This document shows, one piece after another, positions 24,892 to 33,894 of a DNA stretch of 64,000 nucleotides. Below the pieces are notes generated by a model that saw only the letters and a program-made list of their open reading frames with translations, searched no databases and was not told the DNA's origin. A program made the position numbers and the translations under genes. The stretch's first letter is position 1. Each line of letters opens with the position of its first letter. The DNA lies in NCBI RefSeq assembly GCF_001428525.1, contig NZ_LMHW01000014.1, positions 62,001-126,000 of the forward strand, in the 5' to 3' direction. This stretch comes from Flavobacterium sp. Root186 (GTDB lineage Bacteria; Bacteroidota; Bacteroidia; Flavobacteriales; Flavobacteriaceae).

Positions 24892-26017
24892 CTTGGTATT
24901 TTAATTTATTGACAACCGGATTGGCATACATTGCCAGAAATCCTTGTCTTGTAACAGGATTATCGCTTCCGATACGCATTTCTAAACGACGCTCAAAAAG
25001 TGATTTTTCACTTTCTTTATACAAATGAGAGAATCTTGTTGTTTCGTTTAAAATATCGTAAGCAATAAAATTTGTCGGCCATAATTCATAGTTTGTCAAA
25101 ATGGTATCATCAATAACTTGTGCCAAGGCCTGAACTTGTTTATTAACGTTATCATTTTCTGCTACAATCTGGTCAATTTCAGTGTCTAAAACATCGCCAA
25201 CAGAAATATGTATTCTTTTTTTAGTTCCCATGATACCACTTAAAATGGTCATGAAATCTTCGTTTTTATCTTTAACGTAAACTTCGTTTTTTGATTCTGC
25301 CATTAATTGCGGCATTTTCAAAACATCTGTAGGATCATACTCATAAGAGATAGAAACCGGAACGATTCTTAACTTCTTAAAATAATCCATTAAGTTTTCT
25401 TCGTCAGAACCCATTCCAATCATTTTTAAAACACCCGGATTGGTTTCATCATTTCCGTCTTTTGTCCTTCCTTCTCTTTGTGCAATCCAAACCGAACGAT
25501 TTTCACGAAGCAATAATTGTCCCATATATTCGGCAAGCAGTTTTGAACTTTGCAGCATTTCGCGAGGTGTTAATCCTCTTAAAACCAAAAAGTTTCTGTT
25601 TAATTTTGCTAAAGTTGACAAAAAGGCTTTTTTAACCAAATTGTCTCCAATTGCAGATGCTGTCATGACCAAACCATGTTCGAACAAACAAACATTCAGC
25701 AAAGTTGTATCTAAAAGAATATCTCTGTGATTCGAGATAAATAAGTACGAAGTATTTTTTTCTAGTTTCTCAAAACCCGAAGTGGTAAGCCCTTCCGAAC
25801 TTTTCTCCAAAACCTTTTGTATGGTATTATAAATAAAATTGCACTGAAAATCACGTATCGAATGCGTTTTCTTTAATTGATCCTTCCAAACCTCATCTTC
25901 TACTTCCGGAAAAGTAAAGTTCATCATGGTTTTCATCATTGGGTGATTTACAACATCATGAAGTGCTTCATTTATTTCAGAATCATAAAACGGTCGAATG
26001 GCATCAAATTTCTGCAT
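24881..26017 (-). CDS. Glycerophosphate-type acyltransferase
   Basis: A 378-residue member of the PlsC/LPLAT superfamily, which transfers acyl groups onto glycerol lipids. The PlsC domain spans about 80-250: block I LFISNHRDILLDTTLLN, block II-like FVLRGLTPREML and block III IWIAQREGRTKDGND. Block I has Asp two and six residues after the His rather than the usual H-x4-D, a form I recall for Bacteroidota homologues annotated as acyltransferases. Probably membrane-bound peripherally. It lies between tatD and ansA in one transcript. Confidence 0.82.
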   Translation of the reverse strand: MQKFDAIRPFYDSEINEALHDVVNHPMMKTMMNFTFPEVEDEVWKDQLKKTHSIRDFQCNFIYNTIQKVLEKSSEGLTTSGFEKLEKNTSYLFISNHRDILLDTTLLNVCLFEHGLVMTASAIGDNLVKKAFLSTLAKLNRNFLVLRGLTPREMLQSSKLLAEYMGQLLLRENRSVWIAQREGRTKDGNDETNPGVLKMIGMGSDEENLMDYFKKLRIVPVSISYEYDPTDVLKMPQLMAESKNEVYVKDKNEDFMTILSGIMGTKKRIHISVGDVLDTEIDQIVAENDNVNKQVQALAQVIDDTILTNYELWPTNFIAYDILNETTRFSHLYKESEKSLFERRLEMRIGSDNPVTRQGFLAMYANPVVNKLKYQDVI

Positions 26018-26081
26018 TATTTATATTGGTTTTAAGTGGGCAAAAGAACAAAAAAAAAATTAAAGTTTTGTAAGGCATAGG

Positions 26082-26861
26082 TTAAATCCCAAAAACGTCT
26101 TTTGAATTTTGAGTTGTTATTGCTGCAATCTCTTCTTCAGACACATCATATAGGTCTGCCAGCTTCGAAATTACATTGATTAAATAACTGCTCTCATTTC
26201 TTTTCCCTCTGTACGGAATTGGCGCCAAATAAGGCGAATCTGTTTCCAATACAATATGTTTTAAATCTATTTGATTTAAAAACTGATCAATTTTTCCGTT
26301 TTTAAAAGTTACTACGCCGCCAATTCCTAATTTCATCTTGTAAGAAATCGCCTGCTGTGCTTGTACTAAAGTTCCGGAAAAACAATGAAAAATCCCAAAT
26401 AAATCTTCAGATTTTTCTTCTTCTAAAATTTCAAAGATTTCATCGAAGGCTTCGCGGCAATGAATTACGATGGGTAATTTGTATTGTTTTGCCAGCTGAA
26501 TTTGTCTTTTAAAAGCAATTTGCTGTTCTTTTAAATGTGTTTTATCCCAATACAAATCGATTCCTATTTCACCAACCGCATAGAATTTTCGCTTTGATAA
26601 TTCGGTTTCTACATGCGCTAATTCTTCCAGGTAATTATCTTTTACATAGGTTGGATGCAAACCCATCATCAGGAAAATATTATCTGGATAATTTTTCTCT
26701 AAATCGTACATTGACTGTGTTGCCGCGGCATCGATGGCAGGAATAAAAAAACGTGTAATTCCGGCATCAATAGCTCTTTGAATCATTTCGTCACGATCCT
26801 GATCAAATTCTTCAGAATATAAATGTGTGTGTGTATCGGTAATAATAAGTGTTGAATTCAA
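26082..26861 (-). CDS. TatD-family metal-dependent deoxyribonuclease
   Basis: A 259-residue TIM-barrel hydrolase. The metal ligands are visible: TDTHTHLYS near the N-terminus, GEIGIDLYWD with Glu, VIHCREAFDE with His, IFHCFSGT with His and LETDSPYLAP with Asp. TatD proteins act as 3'-5' nucleases or D-aminoacyl-tRNA-type hydrolases; the exact substrate is uncertain. First gene of a group with the acyltransferase and ansA genes. Confidence 0.92.
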   Translation of the reverse strand: MNSTLIITDTHTHLYSEEFDQDRDEMIQRAIDAGITRFFIPAIDAAATQSMYDLEKNYPDNIFLMMGLHPTYVKDNYLEELAHVETELSKRKFYAVGEIGIDLYWDKTHLKEQQIAFKRQIQLAKQYKLPIVIHCREAFDEIFEILEEEKSEDLFGIFHCFSGTLVQAQQAISYKMKLGIGGVVTFKNGKIDQFLNQIDLKHIVLETDSPYLAPIPYRGKRNESSYLINVISKLADLYDVSEEEIAAITTQNSKDVFGI

Positions 26862-26994
26862 TGGTCTAATTTTAAAGTTGTCAAAATTACGACAATATTA
26901 AAAGAATAGCAATTGCAGGTTTATTGGCACACAGATTTTACAGGTTCACTTGTGAAAGCGCGGATGAGAACGGATTTTTATATTCGCATTTTTT

Positions 26995-27037
26995 GTCAGA
27001 CTGAGCGTTCTCGAAGCTTTGGGATCGCTCAGGACGA
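26995..27037. repeat. GTC..CTGAGCG / CGCTCAG..GAC intergenic palindrome
   Basis: Arms CTGAGCG (27001-27007) and CGCTCAG (27026-27032), with GTC/GAC on the outside. It is related to the element at 45317-45382, which has CGCTCAG and CTGAGCG too. It lies between divergently oriented units and downstream of the S41 gene. Confidence 0.65.
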
Positions 27038-27055
27038 CAAACAAAACGCAAAATG

Positions 27056-28699
27056 TTATTTCCCTGTTTCTACAAACAATAAAGCTCTATCTAAAACTTC
27101 ATCTTTTCCTTCCTGAATTCCTTTAATAGTTGGTTTTACTTCGATGTCTGGAACGATTCCTATTCTTTGGGTTTCTCTGTGATCTGGGTAATAAACTCCT
27201 ATTCCTGAGTACATCGTATGAAATCCATTAACATCAAGTTCAAAAACGTTTCCGTCTGCTCCAGCGGTCTGGCTTCCAATAATTATAGTATTTCCTGCTG
27301 TTTGAAAACACATTGCAGTCCATTCTGACTGGCTTATCGACTCTTCGTTAAGCAATACAATAACTTTCCCTTTATAATTATCTTTGTTTTCAAATCCGCA
27401 TTTTCTTCCTTCTGTCCATACAAATCGTCCGGGATAATTTAGATAAGGCATTGTATAATCACAAAATTTCTTTTCCTGAGCATTTAAAAAATCCGAAATT
27501 TCTTTCCAGGTACCGTTTGGATAATTTCTCATATCAAAAACAATTGCTTTTGTTGATTTTAAGGCTTCAATCATACCAGGAATGTGTCTGGGTTTTATAA
27601 CTCCCATATTTACATAACCGATATTATTATCCAGAAGCTTAAATTTCTCCTTTATTTTCAGGGCTCCTTTTTTAAATTCATTTCGGTGAGAATCATGATA
27701 ATCAAACCAAGTCATTGATTTTGTTTCGTACTTTCCGTCTTTTAAAAATTCTACTTTAACTGTTTCAGAGTGACTTTTGAAAAGCACTTTAGGAAGTTTA
27801 GCTAAATAACTTGATTCGTTTGAAGCACTTATTAAATCTCTATTTTCTAAAATTAATGCTGCAATAGTTTTATCGTCTATTTTAGTTATAACGTCGCCAA
27901 TCTTAATATTATCTGCTTCTGCCAGACTATCTCCTAATATCTCTGTGATAACTATTTTCTCATCTATTATTTTTCCATTTGCCGGAAAATAATTTGATTT
28001 TCTTCCAATGCCCAAAGGCCCGTATATGGCAAATTGAACATGGCTGTCATTAAGCTTAGCTGTCATTTTTTTTATTAAAATGAAAAAATCATTTTCCTCT
28101 TTAACATCGATTATTTTAGGTAATGCCTGCTCCAAAGTAAAATCCCATTTCTGATCCATTACATATTTATAAGGAAAATAATATTCCATTAAATTCCAAT
28201 AGGCAAACAACATTAAAATTCTGGAATTCTTATCCTTATAATCTAAATTGGAGTATTCTCCGTTTTTAAAACCCTCAAAGTCAGGTCCAAATTCTTCATT
28301 ACTTTGAAATCTATTATCTTCTATATATTTTAATTTCTTCGAAAGTTTTTTAGAAAACAACTTATTATTAAACCAGCTTAAATCGAAGTTTTTATCAAAA
28401 AACTCAACCTCTTTTGGAATTACAATTGGTGCAATTTCTTTTATTGGACCAAGATCATCGATCCAGTTTTCGAGAATTAACGAAAACTCTTCCTTCGTTT
28501 CTGCTTTTTCTATTTTAGGCAGTTTTTCTAAAAGCTGCATGTCCCAATTCGCTTCTCCACCGGCCACTTTTGGGTGATAATATTTTAAGAAACCCCAAAC
28601 TTTACAGGTTGCAGCGAGTTTTTCAGTTTGGGTAATTTTGGCAGCGCTAAGAATGGTTTGAGAAAATACAATAAAAAGTAATAAAGTAATTTTTTTCAT
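27056..28699 (-). CDS. S41 family peptidase, intact
   Basis: A 547-residue exported protease, paralogue of the broken copy at 3586-5221. A signal peptide (MKKITLLLFIVFSQTILSA) precedes a helical N-terminal domain (KLAATCKVWGFLKYYHPKV), a helical middle part with NDSHVQF, a PDZ-like domain (about 255-310, EADNIKIGDVITKID) and the S41 core (about 340-540) with GYVNMGV, FDMRNYPNGT and the Ser region NEESISQSEWTAM. After it comes GSQTAGADG, where C-terminal processing proteases have a catalytic Lys (GKG); the Lys is absent, as in tricorn/IRBP-type S41 enzymes. Probably periplasmic; substrates unknown. Confidence 0.87.
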   Translation of the reverse strand: MKKITLLLFIVFSQTILSAAKITQTEKLAATCKVWGFLKYYHPKVAGGEANWDMQLLEKLPKIEKAETKEEFSLILENWIDDLGPIKEIAPIVIPKEVEFFDKNFDLSWFNNKLFSKKLSKKLKYIEDNRFQSNEEFGPDFEGFKNGEYSNLDYKDKNSRILMLFAYWNLMEYYFPYKYVMDQKWDFTLEQALPKIIDVKEENDFFILIKKMTAKLNDSHVQFAIYGPLGIGRKSNYFPANGKIIDEKIVITEILGDSLAEADNIKIGDVITKIDDKTIAALILENRDLISASNESSYLAKLPKVLFKSHSETVKVEFLKDGKYETKSMTWFDYHDSHRNEFKKGALKIKEKFKLLDNNIGYVNMGVIKPRHIPGMIEALKSTKAIVFDMRNYPNGTWKEISDFLNAQEKKFCDYTMPYLNYPGRFVWTEGRKCGFENKDNYKGKVIVLLNEESISQSEWTAMCFQTAGNTIIIGSQTAGADGNVFELDVNGFHTMYSGIGVYYPDHRETQRIGIVPDIEVKPTIKGIQEGKDEVLDRALLFVETGK

Positions 28700-28828
28700 T
28701 AAGTTGGTTAGGTTTTAGATCGTTTTTGGGCAGATTCTTATAAAAATAAAAATCGAATTTAGAACTAAAATTCCAAATTCGATTGAGGTTTCCCGTAAAG
28801 GAGTTATATTTTTTTTCTAAGAATAAAT

Positions 28829-29551
28829 TTAATCCAATTGATGCAAAAGTTCTTCAACCTGATCATAACCTTCGTAATCTTCAGAAATGGTTTCCAGGAT
28901 TTTTTTACAGCCTTCGTAATCTTTTTGTTTTAGTTTAGATAAAGCCAGATACCAAACTGCTTTTTCTTTGTATGCAGAACTTCCTGCTTTCAATTCATTA
29001 AAAATGGCTTCAGCTTTTATATAATGGCTTTCTTCTAAAAGAGAAACTCCATAAAAGAATTGAATTTCTGCTGTTTTATTTTTTTGTAAAATCGTTTCAA
29101 AAAGCGGAATTGCTTTATTATATGTTTTATGATTATATGCTTTTTCGGCCTGTTTTAAAGTTTCATCTGAAGTAGATCTTTCGGTAAAAGAAGCGTGTTC
29201 CGGATTATTGTAATCTCCATAAACAGGATTTTGGTTGTAATTGAAAAAGAACAATCCAAACAAAACGGCAACCGAAGCCGCAACCGCCAAATACCAAGGT
29301 TTTAAACCAATAACTTTTGGTTTATTATCAAAATGTTTCTCTGCAATCTGACTTAGGTTTTCTTTAAACGCTTGTCTTTCCTGTTCAAATCCAAATTTAT
29401 TGTCCAATTGAAATTGTATGTTTTTGAAAGTTTCAAATTCCAAAGCAAATTCGGGATCTTCGACTAATTGTTTTTCAAAATCATTTTTGGCTTCAATTGT
29501 TAATTCGCCTTGAAGATATTCATCAAATAATATGTAACGTTCTTCGTTCAT
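28829..29551 (-). CDS. Membrane anti-sigma-factor-like protein with TPR repeats
   Basis: A 240-residue protein whose start lies 2 bases after the sigma gene. The cytoplasmic N-terminal 90 residues (YILFDEYLQGELTIEAKNDF, then DPEFALEFE) have the pattern of a Bacteroidota anti-sigma domain; one membrane segment follows (about 92-108, YLAVAASVAVLFGLFFF), then a periplasmic part with TPR-like helices (AEKAYNHKTYNKAIPLFETI, AVWYLALSKLKQKDYEGCKK). The zinc motif of classical ZAS domains is absent. It most likely holds the sigma factor at the membrane and releases it on a periplasmic signal. Confidence 0.78.
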   Translation of the reverse strand: MNEERYILFDEYLQGELTIEAKNDFEKQLVEDPEFALEFETFKNIQFQLDNKFGFEQERQAFKENLSQIAEKHFDNKPKVIGLKPWYLAVAASVAVLFGLFFFNYNQNPVYGDYNNPEHASFTERSTSDETLKQAEKAYNHKTYNKAIPLFETILQKNKTAEIQFFYGVSLLEESHYIKAEAIFNELKAGSSAYKEKAVWYLALSKLKQKDYEGCKKILETISEDYEGYDQVEELLHQLD

Positions 29552-29553
29552 GA

Positions 29554-30138
29554 CTAATCGTTTTTTAAAGAATTAAAGTTTTTTGCTTCCTGAATCCATT
29601 GCGTTAACTGGCCAACACACAGTGACTTTTTTTTACGAACGTAACCGTACGTTACGTTTAGTTTTTCGGCCACTTCTTCCATCGATTTAATTTCAAAACT
29701 CAACTTTAATAACTCTTTGCATTTGTCTCCTAATTTCTGAAACATGGTATCAAAAAGCTGTTGTTTTTCATCAAATTCTTCGGTTTGTCCAATCAGCTCA
29801 AGTGCAGATTCATTAATAGATACTGCATCTTCAATAATTGTTACCCCTTTGTTGGATGTTTTTTTCAATTCGTTGAGCCATTTTCTTTTACACAAAAGAA
29901 AAAAGTACGCATCAAACGGACAGGTTAATTGCAGCGAATTGGCCTTAGCCTGGTTAAAAAGCAAAATCAATACTTCCTGAACAACGTCCTGAGCATGATC
30001 TCTATCACCAGAATTGTTCATAATAAACATGACGACTTTAGGAACATACTTTTTATATATGGATTGAATTACCGCCGAATCATTTGCAGCAAGTCCGTCA
30101 ATATACTTTTGGTCAGGATGCACTTTAGTTTTACTCAT
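29554..30138 (-). CDS. ECF-type RNA polymerase sigma factor
   Basis: A 194-residue sigma factor with region 2 (YKKYVPKVVMFIMNNSGDRD, then AQDVVQEVLILLFNQA) and region 4 (CKELLKLSFEIKSMEEVAEK and YGYVRKKKSLCVGQLTQWI). Regions 1 and 3 are missing, as in ECF sigma factors. It is paired with the anti-sigma-like gene and divergent from a small membrane-protein gene. Three identical motifs upstream of the divergent genes (30194, 30587, 30654) fit ECF promoter geometry and are its likely targets. Confidence 0.9.
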   Translation of the reverse strand: MSKTKVHPDQKYIDGLAANDSAVIQSIYKKYVPKVVMFIMNNSGDRDHAQDVVQEVLILLFNQAKANSLQLTCPFDAYFFLLCKRKWLNELKKTSNKGVTIIEDAVSINESALELIGQTEEFDEKQQLFDTMFQKLGDKCKELLKLSFEIKSMEEVAEKLNVTYGYVRKKKSLCVGQLTQWIQEAKNFNSLKND

Positions 30139-30193
30139 AAAAAAACTTTTAATCAGATAAAGTTAAAAAGAATCTCAAATAAATTTCAAATAA

Positions 30194-30227
30194 AAGGGTA
30201 ACAATTAACAATTGCAGTTGATATAAG
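30194..30227 (+). promoter_or_regulatory. Putative ECF sigma promoter, copy 1
   Basis: AAGGGTAACAA-N13-TTGATATAAG, 40 bases before the ATG of the 99-residue membrane protein gene. GGGTAAC would be the -35-like element. The 22-base distance between element starts is shared by all three copies. Confidence 0.7.
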
Positions 30228-30267
30228 GAAACAAAAATCTTTTAAAAGAGTTAAAAATTAAGAGAAA

Positions 30268-30567
30268 ATGGAAACTTATCAATTTACAAACGACAAGACT
30301 TTAGATCAATTCTACAAAATGATTTCTGCCAAGACCCGAAACGGTTTTGTAATCGTAGAACATAACGAGAAACTACCCTATGTTGTTTTATGCAGAGAAA
30401 AAAAAGTCATTAAACATTTTCTGCACTTATTTCTTACCTGCCTCACTTTTGGGCTTTGGTCGATTGTCTGGATTTATTTAATTATTACGCTTTCGCGGAA
30501 GCAAAACATTCTGGTGGCTGTTGATGAAGACGGAAATCTCTTTGAAGATAAGTGCCTTTCAGCATAA
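30268..30567 (+). CDS. Small membrane protein of unknown function
   Basis: A 99-residue protein. Residues 1-50 are soluble and polar (METYQFTNDKTLDQFYKMIS) and a hydrophobic segment lies at about 54-77 (FLTCLTFGLWSIVWIYLIITL). I do not recognise the family. The context is informative: it is the first gene divergent from the ECF sigma factor and has a copy of the shared promoter motif, so it probably belongs to the sigma regulon. Confidence 0.7.
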   Translation: METYQFTNDKTLDQFYKMISAKTRNGFVIVEHNEKLPYVVLCREKKVIKHFLHLFLTCLTFGLWSIVWIYLIITLSRKQNILVAVDEDGNLFEDKCLSA

Positions 30568-30586
30568 TCAAAAAAAATATAAAACG

Positions 30587-30620
30587 AAGGGTAACAAATA
30601 AAACCACAAGTTGATATAAG
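30587..30620 (+). promoter_or_regulatory. Putative ECF sigma promoter, copy 2
   Basis: AAGGGTAACAA-N13-TTGATATAAG, between the small membrane protein gene and the lipoprotein gene, 67 bases before copy 3. The two copies look like tandem promoters for the lipoprotein gene. Confidence 0.7.
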
Positions 30621-30653
30621 CATATAAGCACACTAAAAATAATTTTTGAAAAC

Positions 30654-30687
30654 AAGGGTAACAATATCAAACCTTAATTGATATAAG
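30654..30687 (+). promoter_or_regulatory. Putative ECF sigma promoter, copy 3
   Basis: AAGGGTAACAA-N13-TTGATATAAG with the same spacing as copies 1 and 2; its end lies 68 bases before the ATG of the lipoprotein gene at 30756. Confidence 0.7.
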
Positions 30688-30755
30688 ATTGTAATTAATA
30701 ACCAGAATCTGAAAACCACTTGACGATCAAGACAGATTTATAAAAACTAGAAATT

Positions 30756-31733
30756 ATGAACACAAATTTTAAAACTATCGGACTTTTATTTCTATTATTA
30801 ATTTCTTTTGTAAGCTGCGACACCAGTGATGGCGATAACAGCAGCAATGTTATTCTGCCACCAACATCGGCAGCATTTAGAAGCATAAGTGAGAAAGGAG
30901 TTAAAAGAAATACACAAAACTTTACGATTACTGCCGGAGATGGTATGGTAACGCTTACCTCTGCAAAAGGTGTAAAATTACATATTAACGGAAACTGCCT
31001 TACTAAAAACGGAAATGCTGTAACGGGAGAAGTTAATATCGAATATATCGAACTTTTTGACAAAGGAAATATGCTGGTAACCAACAAACCAACAATGGGA
31101 ATTACGCCAGACGGAAAGAAAAACCTTTTAATTTCGGGCGGAGAATTCTTTATTAAAGCTACACAAGGCGGTGTTGAACTACAAACTTCTTGTTATTTGA
31201 GTTTGGTGGTTCCAACTGCGCTGACTGACGGTTATGACAATGCAATGACATTATGGACTGGTGTAATTGAGGAAGATGGTGATTTGGCCTGGAGAGATGC
31301 AAAAGGTGCTGACGGAAAAGGCGGCGTTCAAGGTGAAGGAAACAGTTACTATGTAACTTTTGGAAACTTTGGATGGACAAATGTTGACCGTTTTTACAGC
31401 GATCCAAGACCTAAAACAACTATTTTAGTTGATGTTCCAGACGGATACAACAACACAAATAGTGCTGTATATCTTTCTTATGATGGAGAAGGTACAAATG
31501 CGCTTGCAAAATTGGATACATATACTGCCGAAGGATTGTTCAGCGAACACTACGGACAAATTCCAATTGGTCTTGCCTGCCACATTATTTTCGCTACCGA
31601 AGACAATGGTAACTGGAGATATGCCATAAAAGGAGTGACAACAACTGCAAATGCCGTTTACACCTTTACACTAGCCGAAACAACAGTCGGTACCGAAGCT
31701 CAACTTGTTGCTGCAATTAATGCCATTCAGTAA
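30756..31733 (+). CDS. Lipoprotein of unknown function
   Basis: A 325-residue lipoprotein: signal and lipobox end at SFVSC (residue 22), followed by a short linker. The rest looks beta-rich, with a central part KLHINGNCLTKNGNAVTGEV resembling the start of a carboxypeptidase-regulatory or ZU5-like fold; I cannot name a family. It lacks catalytic motifs. Two copies of the ECF-type motif precede it, and it has its own terminator, so it is probably among the main products of the sigma regulon at the cell surface or in the periplasm. Confidence 0.75.
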   Translation: MNTNFKTIGLLFLLLISFVSCDTSDGDNSSNVILPPTSAAFRSISEKGVKRNTQNFTITAGDGMVTLTSAKGVKLHINGNCLTKNGNAVTGEVNIEYIELFDKGNMLVTNKPTMGITPDGKKNLLISGGEFFIKATQGGVELQTSCYLSLVVPTALTDGYDNAMTLWTGVIEEDGDLAWRDAKGADGKGGVQGEGNSYYVTFGNFGWTNVDRFYSDPRPKTTILVDVPDGYNNTNSAVYLSYDGEGTNALAKLDTYTAEGLFSEHYGQIPIGLACHIIFATEDNGNWRYAIKGVTTTANAVYTFTLAETTVGTEAQLVAAINAIQ

Positions 31734-31755
31734 CTTATAAATGCTTTTTTAAGAG

Positions 31756-31786
31756 AAAGTGATGATTTGCTCATCACTTTTTTTTA
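31756..31786 (+). terminator. Terminator of the lipoprotein gene
   Basis: Stem AAAGTGATGA (31756-31765) and TCATCACTTT (31771-31780) with a 5-base loop, followed by TTTTT. Confidence 0.85.
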
Positions 31787-31844
31787 CATTTAATCCTGTT
31801 TTAAAATTGATTCTGATGATTTTAAGACTAAAAACTGTCTAGTT

Positions 31845-33797
31845 ATGAAACCACAACTGTCTATTTTCTTTATTCTATTTTCAATTTTATCAATAGGACA
31901 AACCAAAGTAAAAGACACCATAACCCGAAGAGCCAATATTGGATTTATCCAAAACGGAAATGCCGTTTCTTTTAAACCCGAAACGCCGCCGTTGATTCCA
32001 ATTGCAGGTGCTCCAAAGCCAAGTTATTCTTATTTATGGGAACTCGGCGACGGACATTACAGTAAAGAAGCAGAGCCAAAACATGTGTATAAAAACAAAG
32101 GAACATACACCACAAGGCTCGCCGTAACCAACAATTACGACAACGGAAAACCTCCGGCAACACGCCCTAAAAAAGTAGCCGTAAATGATATTACAGATAC
32201 TAATTATAAAGACATTGCATCTATTGCAGATCAAAATGGTTTTGCGATCCTGAAAAACTGCGATCCTATTCCAGAGCAGGAAATGGTAGTCGTAGTAAGT
32301 TATCAAAATCTCGAAAATTATGTTTCAAGCGGCAAGCTTTATCTTTTTTATAATGAGAAACAATTCAAACATAATAACTTCGAATTAAGTGATTTTAGAA
32401 CGTATGCAAACGAACGTGAAGTAAAAGAAAACTTAGTTGCATCGGTCGATGATCTTGATGATTCGAATAATTTTGTGGCTTCCGCCGAAAACAGTTTCAA
32501 ACTTAAAAAATACCGAAATACAACTACCGAAGAAGATCTCGATGCTTCACTTTTAGATGCTAATAAAACCTATCATAATGTTTCGGTTTTAGAATTTGAT
32601 GATGCCAATCCGGGAGAAACCCGCAATGTTTTTTATACGTTTAAGACAACTCCGGAAATGATAAAAGATACAAGCGCAACGGTTACAATGCGCGGTATTT
32701 TTGTTCCGAATCGAAGTTATAAAAATCATAAGATCAAAAATCTTGAAATGGAAATCGTTACATCTCACGACCCAAATAAAATGGGTTCTAACGGACGTTT
32801 TATGAATTACAGATTAGTGCGTTTTAAGAGAGTAAATTTTAAAACCCGTTTTCAAAATAATGGTGAAGGTCCGGCGAGAAAAATTCGTTTAGAAACTGAT
32901 ATTCCGGATATGTTTGACAAGAAAACTTTCCAGATTGAAAGTATGTATCCCGAATGTCCCATTTGTCCAAAAGGCGAAGAACCAACCGTGAGCTGTCTCG
33001 ATACGATTATTAAACAAAAGCAAATTATATTTACGTTTAAGAATATTTATCTTCCGGGAACGGAACAAAAAAATGTTCAAGAAAAAGACAGTACAAAAGG
33101 TTTTGTAAAATACTCGATGAAGTTTGGAGAAGATTTTCATAAAGTAAAAACCAAAAGCCGAACTTCGATTATTTTCGATAAAAATGAACCTATTATTACC
33201 AATTATGCCACTACCCGATTTTTACCGGGAATTTCGATTGGCGTAAAAGCCGGTTACAACTTTTATCCTGATCTGGACAAATCAACGAGTTACTTTGTTG
33301 GAGCAACGCTTTCGCCTTTTAAATCGTATCGTTTTTACTGGCAGGTAGAATGGGTAAATGCTTTAAATCAATATAATAATGCGGTTACTGTTGTAGATCA
33401 AATAAATACGAATGCAAACGGAGTAAGACAATTAATACGCACCACTACAGCAACTGAAAATAAAAACATTAATTGGGAAGTTCCTGTTTTGATTCGGTAT
33501 AACATTAATAATTATATCGGAATTGGCGCCGGAATTCAGGCTAACATAAATGTCTCGCAAGAACAAAATCAGAACTTAACCATTGATACTTATGAAGGCG
33601 ATAAAGAAAACTTTTTGATTGGTACAAAAACAGAAACCAACAATGTGAAAACTTCTTTTACTGATATCAAAACGGGGCTTTTGTTTGATTTAACGGCTGG
33701 TTTCGCCAGAATTGGCCCAAGTTTGGGTGCACGCTACGTAATTAATTTTGAACAAAATTTTAATTACTTTCAGGTTTATGGAATATGGAAATTTTAA
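31845..33797 (+). CDS. PKD-domain surface protein with C-terminal beta barrel
   Basis: A 650-residue exported protein. A signal peptide (about 1-20) is followed by one PKD domain (about 47-100: SYLWELGDGHYSKEAEPKHV, then GTYTTRLAVTN), a middle region with repeated beta strands, and a C-terminal part (about 455-650) that reads as an outer-membrane beta barrel (GISIGVKAGYNFYPDLDKS, alternating strands, ending in aromatic residues, YGIWKF). Probably an outer-membrane or surface anchor protein. It lies between the ECF-controlled lipoprotein and the CHAT protein gene, with the terminator before it and a repeat after it. Confidence 0.8.
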   Translation: MKPQLSIFFILFSILSIGQTKVKDTITRRANIGFIQNGNAVSFKPETPPLIPIAGAPKPSYSYLWELGDGHYSKEAEPKHVYKNKGTYTTRLAVTNNYDNGKPPATRPKKVAVNDITDTNYKDIASIADQNGFAILKNCDPIPEQEMVVVVSYQNLENYVSSGKLYLFYNEKQFKHNNFELSDFRTYANEREVKENLVASVDDLDDSNNFVASAENSFKLKKYRNTTTEEDLDASLLDANKTYHNVSVLEFDDANPGETRNVFYTFKTTPEMIKDTSATVTMRGIFVPNRSYKNHKIKNLEMEIVTSHDPNKMGSNGRFMNYRLVRFKRVNFKTRFQNNGEGPARKIRLETDIPDMFDKKTFQIESMYPECPICPKGEEPTVSCLDTIIKQKQIIFTFKNIYLPGTEQKNVQEKDSTKGFVKYSMKFGEDFHKVKTKSRTSIIFDKNEPIITNYATTRFLPGISIGVKAGYNFYPDLDKSTSYFVGATLSPFKSYRFYWQVEWVNALNQYNNAVTVVDQINTNANGVRQLIRTTTATENKNINWEVPVLIRYNINNYIGIGAGIQANINVSQEQNQNLTIDTYEGDKENFLIGTKTETNNVKTSFTDIKTGLLFDLTAGFARIGPSLGARYVINFEQNFNYFQVYGIWKF

Positions 33798-33803
33798 GGT
33801 TAT

Positions 33804-33882
33804 TCCACAAAGACACACAAAAGATGCACAGAGATACACGAAGATTTTTTATACTTTGTGAATCTTTACGAATCTCCGTGAA
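33804..33882. repeat. CACAGAGAT..ATCTCCGTG intergenic element
   Basis: Imperfect inverted repeat between the PKD gene and the CHAT gene (CACAGAGATACACGAAGATT on the left, AATCTTTACGAATCTCCGTG on the right). It resembles repeated spacer elements of Flavobacterium genomes and would leave mRNA with a long hairpin. Confidence 0.55.
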
Positions 33883-33894
33883 ATAAAATTTAGC

